From an uncultured Porphyromonadaceae bacterium (GTDB taxonomy: Bacteria > Bacteroidota > Bacteroidia > Bacteroidales > Muribaculaceae): a stretch of DNA of 64,000 nt. The notes beneath the pieces are model-generated. The model did not search any database. It had not been told where the DNA came from and saw nothing but the letters and a program-made list of their open reading frames with translations. This document shows, piece after piece, positions 1 to 9,016 of this stretch. A program made the position numbers and the translations under genes. Location: assembly GCA_900555715.1 (NCBI GenBank), contig USMC01000002.1, forward strand, positions 1 to 64,000, written 5' to 3'. The stretch's first letter is position 1, and the number at the start of each line of letters is the position of its first letter.

Positions 1-1
1 G

Positions 2-325
2 CTTTACAAGAACTACTTCAAAGAGTTCTATGTGACTCAATCGGATGCAGTAAGACGTAAGATAAACTACTGTATCAATGTTGTCAGGACTGTGGATAGA
101 GTTCCAAAGACCATCCTCAAGAATATGGAAGATGCAGACGGATTATATGAAATCCGTGTCGAAGTCGGAAGTAATATATTCCGGATTTTCTGTTGCTTTG
201 ACGAAGGAGCTTTTGTGATTCTCTTCAATGGTTTTCAGAAGAAGACTCAGAAAACCCCTAAACAACAAATTGAACGAGCAAGAAAATTGATGAAAGAATA
301 CTTCAACGAAAAAGAAAATGGATAA
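2..325 (+). CDS. HigB/RelE-superfamily toxin, start cut off by window edge
   Basis: The reading frame is open from base 2, so the true start lies left of the window; the GTG at 32 is only the first internal start. The visible protein is small and basic. It has the core of the phage-derived Gp49/HigB-like toxin family: a strand ending in FRIFCCFDEG, a hydrophobic strand VILFNGFQKK, and a C-terminal basic helix around KTPKQQIERARKLM. Family members are ribosome-dependent mRNA interferases. The stop overlaps the start of the downstream HTH gene, giving the toxin-first order typical of higBA loci. Family placement is from motif recognition; activity is inferred. Confidence 0.8.
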   Translation, partial: LYKNYFKEFYVTQSDAVRRKINYCINVVRTVDRVPKTILKNMEDADGLYEIRVEVGSNIFRIFCCFDEGAFVILFNGFQKKTQKTPKQQIERARKLMKEYFNEKENG

Positions 326-629
326 AGCAAAAAAAGATGCCATCATGAACGCTCAGACTTTCGACGAGCTTCTTGATGCAGAATATGGCAGACCCGGTAC
401 ACCTGAGCGAGAACAGTTCGATGCTGACGCGGCGGCGTTCTGTCTGGCGGAGACACTCAAGGAGGAACGTCTCAAAGCCGGACTGACGCAGCAACAGCTT
501 GCTGAGCGTATCGGTACAAAGAAAACCTATATCTCCCGCCTTGAAAATGGCAAAGCTGATGTCCAGCTCAACACTCTCTTTCGAATCTTTGAAGGTCTCG
601 GCAGAAGAGTATCGCTGGTGATCCTATAA
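318..629 (+). CDS. HigA-like XRE-family antitoxin
   Basis: 103-residue protein overlapping the toxin gene by 8 bases, so translation is probably coupled. The C-terminal half (about residues 45-100) is a Cro/C1-type helix-turn-helix: LKAGLTQQQLAERIGTKKTYISRLENGK is recognisable in pieces (LTQQQLAERIG, then YISRLENGKA). The N-terminal half is acidic and probably contacts the toxin. Such antitoxins neutralise the partner toxin and repress their own operon. Any upstream operator lies outside the window. Confidence in the HTH family is high; the pairing is inferred from overlap and gene order. Confidence 0.85.
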   Translation: MDKAKKDAIMNAQTFDELLDAEYGRPGTPEREQFDADAAAFCLAETLKEERLKAGLTQQQLAERIGTKKTYISRLENGKADVQLNTLFRIFEGLGRRVSLVIL

Positions 630-718
630 AAGTTTTGATAATTCTGAACAGAATAAAGGCAGCTCATTCGAGTCTGCGCTTAATTTCAGACGTTCGCGGG
701 CCGTGCGGAGATGCGGAA

Positions 719-750
719 TTTGCTAACATCGGGGAAATTTGCTAATTTTG
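719..750 (+). promoter_or_regulatory. Bacteroidota-type promoter of the DUF2723 operon
   Basis: TTTG at 719-722 and TAATTTTG at 743-750 are separated by 20 bases, a match to the Bacteroidota sigma-ABfr consensus TTTG-N19/21-TAnnTTTG. The start codon at 782 is about 25 bases beyond the expected transcription start. Confidence 0.65.
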
Positions 751-781
751 CGCTTCGGGCGAAACCGTCCGTTCTGTATTT

Positions 782-3700
782 ATGAAAAGGTATAATATCA
801 TCAACAATGCTTTGGGCTGGCTGTGCTTCATCGTCGCAGCCGTCACATATCTTCTTACAGTAGAGCCCACGGCAAGTTTCTGGGACTGTCCCGAGTTTAT
901 TCTCCAGGGCGCGAAGCTCGAAGTGGGTCACCCGCCGGGCAACCCCATCTTCATGCTTGCAGCCCGCTTCTTCATCACTCTCTTCGGCGGCAGCATGACG
1001 TCGGCGGCGCTTGCCGTGAACTGTATGTCGGCATTGCTTAGCGCCGGCACGATCCTGCTGTTGTTCTGGACCGTCACACATCTTATCAGGCGCATCATCG
1101 TCAGCGACAACGCCACAGAGATAGGATGGTGGAAAACAGTCGTCATCATGGCAGGCGGTGTCTGCGGAGCCCTTGCATACACATGGAGCGACACTTTCTG
1201 GTTCTCCGCTGTCGAAGGTGAGGTCTATGCCTTCTCGTCGTTCTGTACGGCGCTCGTCGTATGGCTCATGCTCAAATGGGAGAACCGTGCCGACATGCCG
1301 CACTCCGACCGCTATCTGATTCTCATCGCGTTCGTCATCGGAGTGTCTATCGCCGTGCACCTGCTCAATCTGCTCTGTATACCGGCGCTTGGGCTTATTT
1401 TCTATTACCGTAAATGGAAAGAAGCCAATGCAACAGGTTCGCTCATCGCCCTCGGAGTGTCGTGCGTCATTGTCGGAGCTATTCTCTACGGACTCGTGCC
1501 CGGATTCATACAGGTGGCGCAGTGGTTCGAACTTCTGTTTGTCAACGGTCTGGGACTGAGCTACAATATGGGTGTGCTCATCTATGCCGTACTGCTGGTG
1601 ACTGTGTTTGTTCTAACTATAAAAGAACTGTATGCCGCCAAAAATCCCGGACGCGTGCGCTTCCTCTTCTGGCTCAGCATAGGGCTGTCGGGTATGCCTT
1701 TCATCGGTCACTCTGCGCTCATAGGAGCGCTCGTTCTCGCAGCTCTTGCCATTTATCTCTGGGGATTCTGCAAGAAGATTCATGTACGTATCTTTTCCAT
1801 AATAATTCTCAGCGTGTTTGTCATCTTTGTCGGCTACGCCTCGTATGCTCTTCTGCTTATCCGCGCGAGCGCCAACACGCCGATGAACCAGAATGCACCG
1901 GACAATGTATTTTCCCTCGCGTCATACCTCAACCGTGAGCAATACGGCGACCGTCCGCTCTTCAAAGGTCCCGTGTTTGCCGAGGCGCTTGAAGAAGACT
2001 CCTATGAGACTCCGGACGGCAATTCCATCTACTATGTCGCAGTCGATGATTACGGACGTCCCAAGACACGCATCCTCGACGGCTATCTGCGCAACGAAAA
2101 GGGCTCTGCATTCAATAATCCTACGTTCTCATATACGAAAGTCGTCAAATCCGATCCGTCGGAGCCTGACCGTTACGTTAAAGAAATAGAACGTCCCGAC
2201 TACAGGACAACTCCCGACCTCGACATGCTGTTCACGCGTATATACAGCAGCGATCCTGACGGCAAGAATGTAGCCGGATATAAAGCATGGGCGGGATATT
2301 CCACTCCCGATATCTATGATATTCCGGCATCAGTGCGCGACAAATGGGCAAAACAAGGATATGCGATGAAATACGAGGTGATGCAGTATCTGCCGCATCT
2401 TCAGTCAATTGTCACAGCTGTCGATTCCGAGACCGACGAACCTGTCGCCACCACAATGGCATGGAAACCCGGCTTCGGTGTCAACCTGAGCTATTTCATC
2501 AACTACCAGCTCAACCACATGTACTGGCGATACTTCATGTGGAACTTCGCCGGACGGCAGAATGATATCCAGGGTAACGGGGAGCCGCATCTCGGCAACT
2601 GGATTTCCGGCATTCCCGCGATCGACAACGCCCGTCTCGGCGACCAGTCGCTCCTTCCGGATGAGTACGGAAAAGGCAACAAGGGACACAACGTGTTCTA
2701 TATGCTGCCGCTTATCCTCGGTCTCATCGGACTTCTCTGGCAGGCGCTGTACAATCACCGCCTCAATCCTATGCGCGGAATCCAGCAGTTCTGGGTCGTG
2801 TTCTTCCTGTTCTTTATGACAGGTGTAGCCATTGTGCTCTATCTTAACCAGACACCGGGGCAGCCGCGCGAGCGCGACTATGCTTTTGCCGGTTCGTTCT
2901 ACGCCTTCGCGATATGGATAGGCATCGGCATCCCGGCGCTTGCCATAATGCTTCGCGACCTCCTCTCGCGCAAAGACAGAAAAAAAGACGAAGAGCCTGC
3001 CATGAGCAAGGGGACCGCCGCTGTGACGGCTGCGCTTGCCTGCGTGGTGGCGCTGGGAGTGCCGCTGCAGATGGTGTCGCAGACCTGGGACGACCACGAC
3101 CGTTCAGGGCGTTATACCACTCGCGATTTCGGATTCAACTACCTTGCGTCGCTCGATGAAAACGCTATCATTTTTACCAACGGCGACAACGACACCTTCC
3201 CGCTGTGGTATGCGCAGGAAGTCGAGGATTTCCGAACCGATGTCAGGGTTGTGAACCTGTCGTATCTTACTACCGATTGGTATGCGAATCAGATGAAACT
3301 GCCCACGTCGGGTGCTGATGCGATTCCCATGACCGCAAAGCCAAAGGACTACGAATATGAACGTATTGTCTACAGTTATGTCGTTCCGCAGAACACGTCT
3401 GAGACCGATGCCATCGAGTCGCTGAAGGAGCTCTACGGTTTCGATACATCGCAGTATGGCGTTCCGATAATGACAAACCCCGTACTCGTCATGCCCGTCG
3501 ATTCGGCTAAGGCGATGGAGCGTTATTCTTCCGGTGATGCTTTTACCGACAGTGTGCATCTTAGACCATATCTTGATGATATCCGTCTTAATTTCTCCAA
3601 AAGCGGAGGTCTGAACCAGAGCAAGGTGCTCTCGCTCGATATGGTGGCTAATTCTGTAGCCGACGGCTGGAAACGTCCTGTCTACTTTGCCACAACTGTC

Positions 3701-4618
3701 CCGACGTCCTATTATCTCGGTCTGAGTCCGTATCTTTCGGGCGCAGGTATGGCATACGAGGTGACTCCGTTCAGCAATCCCTCTCTGTCACCTGCCGCCG
3801 ACAAGACCTATTGCAGAGTACTCAGCGACTTCCGCTGGGGCGGTCTCGACCAGCCCGGCGCTGAAAATCTCTATCTCGACGAAACCGTGCGCCGCATGGC
3901 TGCCTCTGTGCGTTCCGGAGTATACACCACCATCGAAGACCTTCTGTATACCGGCGATGTTCCGGCATCTGCCGCCGCTAAAGAGGCTGCGAAGAAAGCG
4001 GGTCTCGACGAGCCCATGAATCATTATGATATGGCGCGCCAGCTGCTCGACTTTATCAACGAAAAAATGCCGGCGTCTGTCGCACCATTCGACAGTGTAC
4101 TCGGACTTTATTTCGCCCGCACATATCTCGACCTTTATCTGGCTCAGGGTCATAAGGAAGATCTTGAAAAAGCGCAGCAGATAGCTACTGCCGAGGCCGG
4201 TCGCTTCGCACAGTTCCTCAGATATGCCGCAGGGCTTAGTCCGGAGCTTTTCAGTCAGCTCAGCCGTTCCGACCTGTACAACATGCAGTACCTTGCCGAG
4301 GCTGTCGCTCTGCGTAACTTCACGGACGTGCTCAGCGCCATGCCCGAAGCGACGGAAGAGCAGAAGGATATCATACGCATGACTTCCTTCGAGGGCGACC
4401 TCAACATTGCACAGTTTATTTATGTCGATCCGCTCTCGCTCGATGAACTGCAGAAGCAAGCTTCGCAGGTGGAAGATCAGAGCCGCCGTCTCATCGATCA
4501 GATAATCGATATTATGACGCTTAACAAGGATGCCGGCGTTGATCCTATGGCTTTCTCCAAAAAGCTTATGGACGAATATGGCTTCACTGCCCAGCAGTGG
4601 GCGGCACTTACTCGCTGA
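782..4618 (+). CDS. DUF2723-family integral membrane protein (O-mannosyltransferase-like), 1278 aa
   Basis: Large protein with about a dozen hydrophobic segments in roughly the first 370 residues and more near residues 630-780. Residues 33-63 carry the DUF2723 signature (FWDCPEFILQGAKLEVGHPP). This family is related to the GT-C fold and includes the eukaryotic O-mannosyltransferase TMEM260; in Bacteroidota it may mannosylate exported proteins. A soluble, probably periplasmic region follows; residues 1000-1278 are helical and TPR-like. It heads a four-gene operon with the deacetylase, queG and an SDR-like gene. The glycosyltransferase role is inferred from the family; the substrate is unknown. 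Confidence 0.85.
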   Translation: MKRYNIINNALGWLCFIVAAVTYLLTVEPTASFWDCPEFILQGAKLEVGHPPGNPIFMLAARFFITLFGGSMTSAALAVNCMSALLSAGTILLLFWTVTHLIRRIIVSDNATEIGWWKTVVIMAGGVCGALAYTWSDTFWFSAVEGEVYAFSSFCTALVVWLMLKWENRADMPHSDRYLILIAFVIGVSIAVHLLNLLCIPALGLIFYYRKWKEANATGSLIALGVSCVIVGAILYGLVPGFIQVAQWFELLFVNGLGLSYNMGVLIYAVLLVTVFVLTIKELYAAKNPGRVRFLFWLSIGLSGMPFIGHSALIGALVLAALAIYLWGFCKKIHVRIFSIIILSVFVIFVGYASYALLLIRASANTPMNQNAPDNVFSLASYLNREQYGDRPLFKGPVFAEALEEDSYETPDGNSIYYVAVDDYGRPKTRILDGYLRNEKGSAFNNPTFSYTKVVKSDPSEPDRYVKEIERPDYRTTPDLDMLFTRIYSSDPDGKNVAGYKAWAGYSTPDIYDIPASVRDKWAKQGYAMKYEVMQYLPHLQSIVTAVDSETDEPVATTMAWKPGFGVNLSYFINYQLNHMYWRYFMWNFAGRQNDIQGNGEPHLGNWISGIPAIDNARLGDQSLLPDEYGKGNKGHNVFYMLPLILGLIGLLWQALYNHRLNPMRGIQQFWVVFFLFFMTGVAIVLYLNQTPGQPRERDYAFAGSFYAFAIWIGIGIPALAIMLRDLLSRKDRKKDEEPAMSKGTAAVTAALACVVALGVPLQMVSQTWDDHDRSGRYTTRDFGFNYLASLDENAIIFTNGDNDTFPLWYAQEVEDFRTDVRVVNLSYLTTDWYANQMKLPTSGADAIPMTAKPKDYEYERIVYSYVVPQNTSETDAIESLKELYGFDTSQYGVPIMTNPVLVMPVDSAKAMERYSSGDAFTDSVHLRPYLDDIRLNFSKSGGLNQSKVLSLDMVANSVADGWKRPVYFATTVPTSYYLGLSPYLSGAGMAYEVTPFSNPSLSPAADKTYCRVLSDFRWGGLDQPGAENLYLDETVRRMAASVRSGVYTTIEDLLYTGDVPASAAAKEAAKKAGLDEPMNHYDMARQLLDFINEKMPASVAPFDSVLGLYFARTYLDLYLAQGHKEDLEKAQQIATAEAGRFAQFLRYAAGLSPELFSQLSRSDLYNMQYLAEAVALRNFTDVLSAMPEATEEQKDIIRMTSFEGDLNIAQFIYVDPLSLDELQKQASQVEDQSRRLIDQIIDIMTLNKDAGVDPMAFSKKLMDEYGFTAQQWAALTR

Positions 4619-4619
4619 C

Positions 4620-5240
4620 ATGTTTATCGAACAGCCCCCGCTTCTCTACCGTCTTCTCTTCCCCGAAGCTTTATGGCGAATAAAGCATCGGGGAGGAAAG
4701 AAGGTGGCATATATCACTTTCGACGACGGACCTATCCCTGAAGAAACGCCATGGGTTCTCGACACTCTCGACCGTCTTGGGGTGAAGGCAACCTTTTTCA
4801 TGGTCGGCGATAATGTGAAGCGTCATCCCGAACTCCTTGAAGAGGTGCGCCGGCGCGGTCACAGCATAGGCAACCACACCATGCACCATGCGCAAGGGTT
4901 CAAAATGAAAACGACACGCTACCTACGCGATATCAGCGAGGCGGCAAAGCTTATTGATTCCTCCTACTTCCGTCCTCCGCACGGGCTCATACGCTGGAAA
5001 CAGGCGAATGCTCTCAAAGAGCATTTCAATATTGTCATGTACGACCTCGTTACGCGAGACTATTCGAAAAAGCTCAATGGCGAACAGGTGCTTGCCAATG
5101 TGCGCCGTTTTGCCCGTAACGGATCTATCATCGTTTTCCATGATTCTCTGAAAGCCTCGAAAAATATGCGCTATGCAATGCCGCGCGCTATTGAGTGGCT
5201 TCTTGAGCAAGGATATGAACTCCTTCCCCTTCCGATGTGA
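4620..5240 (+). CDS. polysaccharide deacetylase (NodB-homology) family protein
   Basis: 206 residues from the ATG at 4620, one base after the upstream stop; an upstream in-frame start would run inside the DUF2723 gene. The NodB domain fills the protein: motif 1 is TFDDGP (residues about 33-38), motif 2 is HSIGNHTMHH with the two metal-binding histidines, motif 3 is the RPPHG near residue 120, and the C-terminal FHDS carries the second catalytic histidine. The family hydrolyses N- or O-acetyl groups from chitin, peptidoglycan or exopolysaccharide. There is no signal peptide, so it is cytosolic or a very short anchored form. Substrate not predictable. Confidence 0.88.
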   Translation: MFIEQPPLLYRLLFPEALWRIKHRGGKKVAYITFDDGPIPEETPWVLDTLDRLGVKATFFMVGDNVKRHPELLEEVRRRGHSIGNHTMHHAQGFKMKTTRYLRDISEAAKLIDSSYFRPPHGLIRWKQANALKEHFNIVMYDLVTRDYSKKLNGEQVLANVRRFARNGSIIVFHDSLKASKNMRYAMPRAIEWLLEQGYELLPLPM

Positions 5241-6171
5241 CGACCGTACCCGGAGCGTCATTCTTGAAGCCGCCGGCGCCACCGGCGCATGTGCCGTCGG
5301 TTTTGCAGCTGTCACGGCTGTCAGTTCCCGTTCGACGGAAATCTATCGCGACTGGATAGCGCAAGGACGTCATGGAGGAATGGCATATCTTGAAAAATAC
5401 GCCGAAGTGCGCGGCAACCCCGCCATGCTCCTCGACGGCGCACAGTCTATCCTTTGCCTTGCTTTCGCCTATCGATCGGCGCATACGCCGCGGCATCCTC
5501 TGTTCGCCGACTATGCTCTCGGCGAGGACTATCATGAGGTGCTCAGAAAACATCTTGCGCCCGTCGCATCGCTGATGGAGCAATGCGCCGAAGGCTCGCA
5601 CACAAGAATATGTGTCGATACAGCGCCTTTGCGCGAACGCTATTGGGCGGTTAAAGCCGGTCTGGGCTATATAGGGCTTAATAATCAGCTTATCATTCCT
5701 GGAAAAGGCTCGGCTGTGTTCCTCGCGGAAATTTTATGGACCGCATCTGTGACGCCGTCGGAGCCATGCGCCGTAGAGGCCTGTCTGCAATGCCGTCGGT
5801 GTATCGAAGCTTGTCCCGGCGCGGCTCTCGACGGCAACGGAGGTCTCGACGCACGCCGTTGTCTGTCATATCTGACGATAGAGCACCGCGGCGCTTTTCC
5901 AGACGGTTTTTCTCTCGCCGGCAGAAAAATATATGGCTGCGATATCTGCAGGGATGTGTGTCCGCTCGGGAATGCCGGTGCCGACTTGCCTGTGCTCGGA
6001 GAGTTCATACCCGACAAGCGGCTTATGTCGCTTACGGAAAAAGATGTATCTGACATGTCGCAGGATGAGTTTTCACATATATTCCGCCACAGTGCAATAA
6101 AACGTACTAAACTCGCAGGACTGCTTCGCAACTCCGCCGCCGCGTCCTCGGATAAAACAATACCGCAATGA
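5215..6171 (+). CDS. queG: epoxyqueuosine reductase
   Basis: 318 residues from the ATG at 5215, overlapping the deacetylase by 26 bases. QueG is a cobalamin- and iron-sulfur-dependent enzyme that reduces epoxyqueuosine to queuosine in tRNA, the last step of Q34 synthesis. The N-terminal DUF1730 domain spans about residues 40-140; two ferredoxin-type cysteine clusters follow (CLQCRRCIEACPG near 190 and GCDICRDVCPLGN near 250), giving two [4Fe-4S] clusters. Length agrees with the Bacteroidota form lacking the C-terminal HEAT repeats found in some Gram-positives. Annotation by family is secure. Confidence 0.93.
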   Translation: MNSFPFRCDDRTRSVILEAAGATGACAVGFAAVTAVSSRSTEIYRDWIAQGRHGGMAYLEKYAEVRGNPAMLLDGAQSILCLAFAYRSAHTPRHPLFADYALGEDYHEVLRKHLAPVASLMEQCAEGSHTRICVDTAPLRERYWAVKAGLGYIGLNNQLIIPGKGSAVFLAEILWTASVTPSEPCAVEACLQCRRCIEACPGAALDGNGGLDARRCLSYLTIEHRGAFPDGFSLAGRKIYGCDICRDVCPLGNAGADLPVLGEFIPDKRLMSLTEKDVSDMSQDEFSHIFRHSAIKRTKLAGLLRNSAAASSDKTIPQ

Positions 6172-6848
6172 ACGAAAGTTTTGTATTTTATGCTCCTGAA
6201 GCTGATTTTCTCCTTCCGTATATCGAACGCGAGGTAGGCAAGAATCCCGGGTCGCTCGCCGTGATGATATCGAGCACGGAAATCTACGCTTCGCATTCCG
6301 ACGAGATTCTCGATGAGAGCGCTGATAAGATTCCCGGTTCAAAATGGGAGGTACTCGAGAGAGAGTTTCTCGAATCACATCCCGACGGTATTATCTTGCG
6401 CGCGGCTCCCATTGTCGGCACAGGGATGACCGGCGCCATGCGCAGGCTTGTCGAGGAGATATATTCAGGCAGATTCATGCATTTTCCGGACAATGACGCC
6501 AGGAAGAGCGTGGTGCATGCTGCCGGCATCGCAAAGGCTGTGGCATGTCTTGTCAATGCTGTTAGCCTTGATGCTGGCGAACGTGTTTTCAACATCACGG
6601 ACAACGAAGATCCGACCTTGCACGACCTTGCCGAGGCGCTTGCCTTCCGGATGGACAACAAACGTATATCCAACATCAGCACGCGTCCGCAGCAGATGAT
6701 GGCAAAAATGCTGTATGGCAAACGTTACCGCTACTATACAACCACTGAACGGTTCAGTTGCAGCAGGCTCATTAAAGCGCTCGGTTATACCCCTGTTTCA
6801 GTATGTGATTATCTGCGTACACATGTCTACGACAATGATAGTCTCTGA
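6168..6848 (+). CDS. SDR/epimerase-like protein lacking the glycine-rich N-terminus, 226 aa
   Basis: Starts in a 4-base ATGA overlap with queG. The middle and C-terminus resemble extended short-chain dehydrogenases/NAD-dependent epimerases: an SSTEIY segment at about residues 40-45, a GSKWEVLEREFL helix, then ILRAAPIVGTGM and a VFNITDNE segment. However the first 35 residues have no GxxGxxG Rossmann loop, and the active-site Tyr of YxxxK appears replaced (KIPGSK). It may be a structural or degenerate SDR fold, possibly without NAD-dependent chemistry. It is the last gene before a strong terminator. Function unknown. Confidence 0.7.
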   Translation: MNESFVFYAPEADFLLPYIEREVGKNPGSLAVMISSTEIYASHSDEILDESADKIPGSKWEVLEREFLESHPDGIILRAAPIVGTGMTGAMRRLVEEIYSGRFMHFPDNDARKSVVHAAGIAKAVACLVNAVSLDAGERVFNITDNEDPTLHDLAEALAFRMDNKRISNISTRPQQMMAKMLYGKRYRYYTTTERFSCSRLIKALGYTPVSVCDYLRTHVYDNDSL

Positions 6849-7149
6849 TAGATTCTGACATACTATAAGACGGTCGCCTCATACGAAGCGACCGTCTTTT
6901 TTTACATTATTCCTAAAACCTTTAATCCTTTTTACGTGTCCTGATGGAGAACCGTGTCCTTTGAATCTTAGACCATTATTATTTACATCGCAAAGTTAAT
7001 TAACAAATGAACGAAAAATCGAGATGTATATATACGATATAAATATATCTGAGAAATATATGATTTTAAACCGCAGATAATCAATATTATGAGAGCTAAC
7101 CTAATGGTGTTAAATATAAATGTAAATATGGGAGGCTATGCTGAAATTT
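6849..7149. other. intergenic region with terminator and an orphan promoter-like element
   Basis: No credible ORF. The left part is the terminator of the upstream operon. On the minus strand a TAACTTTG box (6991-6998) precedes a leader whose first bases (6968-6987, read on minus) nearly match a second gene-free site at 41810-41830. The remainder (7000-7149) is AT-rich and featureless to my reading. Confidence 0.4.
6868..6903 (+). terminator. intrinsic terminator of the DUF2723-queG operon
   Basis: Perfect 10-bp stem (AGACGGTCGC at 6868-6877 with GCGACCGTCT at 6888-6897), 10-base loop, followed by a run of seven T. Confidence 0.9.
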
Positions 7150-8715
7150 TCAGGAATTTACCCAGTTCTGCAACTTGGTTTCAAATAAATTCCTGTCAAA
7201 AGCACGCCCTTTGAGCCGGTTTCTGTAAGTGTAGATGGTGTTTATGGAGAGTCCGAGGGCTGCAGAGAGTTTTGCGCTGTCTGTTATGCCGAGACGCATA
7301 TATGCTGCTATGCGTAGTTCGGGCGTCATGCGTTTGCCCGGAAGCAATGACAGTTCCTTTCCGGGAACGAACAGTTCGTTGAGTCGCTCGATAAAATCCG
7401 GGAACAGATTCAGAAATATTTCGTCGAAGGCGGTGAAGAATTTGTCCTTCTGGATTTCTGCGTAGTCTCCATTCTCTATGTCGTCGTATAGTTCTCTCAC
7501 CTGTCCGGCTTTAAGACGGCGTGCTACATGGAGGTTGTAGTCGTTGAGCTCTTCCTGGAGCATTATATTCATTGCTTTGGTTGCTGAAGCAATCTTTTCG
7601 GCATCGATTATCCGTGCCTGCATTTTTCGGAGCTTATTTGTATAGCGCGCATGAGACCTCTGGCTGTATAATGTTCCGCGGATCAATAAAAACGCAAGAG
7701 CGATAACAAGCACCAGCAGAAAAGCAACAATGACGGCTATCCAGAAGCGCACAACCCGCGTCTGTGCACTAAGATACGACACGAATCTTGTGTAATCGAA
7801 TGGCTCTTCGATGTTTCTGCTGCTGTCGTGTCTTGTCAGGGCGGTAAGAATCATTTCGCGCCCAAGGTCTTTTTCTCCCTCTTCATACAGTATTTTTCCG
7901 GTTTCTGCCATGGCGTACGGTCGTACAATACCTCGCTGCGTCACTGCTTTAACATAACTGAGCAGGCAATGGAGATATATCTGTCTATGGTTGGGCTTGC
8001 TCGAATAGTATTTTATAATTGTCTTCAGAGCTTCCTCGTAGTCTTCAAAACAGCTTTCAAGCGACGGTAATATCTCAAGCAGGGATGCTACGGCGAGTGT
8101 CTTTTCACCTCTGAGTTCCTGCATTCTTGCATCTATAAGCGCATTATGGACGCTTTCGTGCGGATAGTAGTTCCGCAGTGAATCGTAGGACGCGAGGGTG
8201 AGATCCATATATCGGTTTTTTGCTTTGCCTGCCGGATAGAAATGTTGTATATAGTAGTATAGGCGGGCAGAATTGATCCAGTATTTGTTTTTCATATTCC
8301 TGTCCATCGACGCGGTGTCGAGCTGTTCGAATGAGTTGACTGCATCGAGGCTCGGACCTATCAGCGGATAGTGAGATAATCTTTTCATTCTTATTTCTGT
8401 TACCTTATTGTTGAGGTTAAGCGTCCGAGCTTCCTGTTCTGCAAGCGACCAATATATCATTGACGAGTCAAGGTTTGTCTCCATGTATATGTTGGCGAGT
8501 TGCTGCGTCATAAGTACTCTTTCTATTGAGTTCGGCAGTGAGCGGCGCATCGAACGGATGGAGTCAAGCCGTTCGTTGCGTAATCGTTCATGATATTCGA
8601 GCTCTGAAAAGAGTTGTTTCACGTCACCGAGCAAGCGTCGGTTAGCGTCGTTCATCTCTGCCCGCGAAGGCAAAATTGAAAGCAAAATGAGGAAAAAAGC
8701 AAGAAATTTGTTCAT
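7150..8715 (-). CDS. DUF6377-family membrane-anchored regulator, 521 aa
   Basis: Signal-like hydrophobic N-terminus, a TPR-like helical region to about residue 300, one transmembrane helix near residues 325-350 (VIVAFLLVLVIALAFLLI), then a cytoplasmic domain ending in a helix-turn-helix-like segment (LSINTIYTYRNRLKGRAF). This architecture is that of DUF6377 proteins, thought to be one-component regulators near surface-glycan systems. I chose the ATG at 8715: a TAnnTTTG box at 8737-8744 (minus) would put the transcript start near 8731, making the longer start at 8739 impossible. A paralog lies at 35089-36627. DNA binding is inferred, not shown. Confidence 0.78.
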   Translation of the reverse strand: MNKFLAFFLILLSILPSRAEMNDANRRLLGDVKQLFSELEYHERLRNERLDSIRSMRRSLPNSIERVLMTQQLANIYMETNLDSSMIYWSLAEQEARTLNLNNKVTEIRMKRLSHYPLIGPSLDAVNSFEQLDTASMDRNMKNKYWINSARLYYYIQHFYPAGKAKNRYMDLTLASYDSLRNYYPHESVHNALIDARMQELRGEKTLAVASLLEILPSLESCFEDYEEALKTIIKYYSSKPNHRQIYLHCLLSYVKAVTQRGIVRPYAMAETGKILYEEGEKDLGREMILTALTRHDSSRNIEEPFDYTRFVSYLSAQTRVVRFWIAVIVAFLLVLVIALAFLLIRGTLYSQRSHARYTNKLRKMQARIIDAEKIASATKAMNIMLQEELNDYNLHVARRLKAGQVRELYDDIENGDYAEIQKDKFFTAFDEIFLNLFPDFIERLNELFVPGKELSLLPGKRMTPELRIAAYMRLGITDSAKLSAALGLSINTIYTYRNRLKGRAFDRNLFETKLQNWVNS

Positions 8716-8736
8716 GTAGGCATTCATTTCTGAGTG

Positions 8737-8744
8737 CAAAGTTA
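8737..8744 (-). promoter_or_regulatory. -7 box (TAACTTTG) upstream of the DUF6377 gene
   Basis: On the minus strand the sequence reads TAACTTTG, the full TAnnTTTG consensus. No good -33 box was found at the usual spacing. It decides the start codon of the downstream gene. Confidence 0.5.
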
Positions 8745-8871
8745 TAAATTTGGTAGAATATAAAAGAAAAATATTTATATTTTAACATTTACCCCCCCAT
8801 TTTAAAACGCTGAAAATTAGCTAAATAGTGTTGTCTATATTCTTGATTTGTTCTGATTTTTCTTAATTCTA

Positions 8872-8901
8872 TTTAGATTTGCGATTTAAGATGTAACTTT
8901 G
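8872..8901 (+). promoter_or_regulatory. plus-strand promoter-like element of a candidate small RNA
   Basis: TAACTTTG at 8894-8901 matches the -7 consensus; TTTA at 8872-8875, 18 bases upstream, is an imperfect -33 box. No plus-strand protein gene follows. Confidence 0.45.
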
Positions 8902-8907
8902 CAACCA

Positions 8908-9016
8908 AGTTATAATGGTTAGTAAATATGGTTTGTGCATGAGTATGCATAAGCCATCTGTTCAAGAGAACGGAAAAAATACGGAGCCCCTCGTGAGAAG
9001 CGCTCCGTACTTTTTT
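8908..9016 (+). ncRNA. candidate small RNA with conserved terminator loop
   Basis: A ~110-base stretch between a TAACTTTG box and a strong terminator. It can fold as AACCA/TGGTT (8903-8920), then ATGG...TGCAT-GAGT-ATGCA...CCAT (8928-8958), then the terminator hairpin. The terminator loop holds CCTCGTGAGAAG (8989-9000), identical to the loop at 39640-39651. No ORF looks convincing. Known families were not recognised. The alternative is that this is only the terminator of the convergent lipoprotein gene. Confidence 0.35.
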
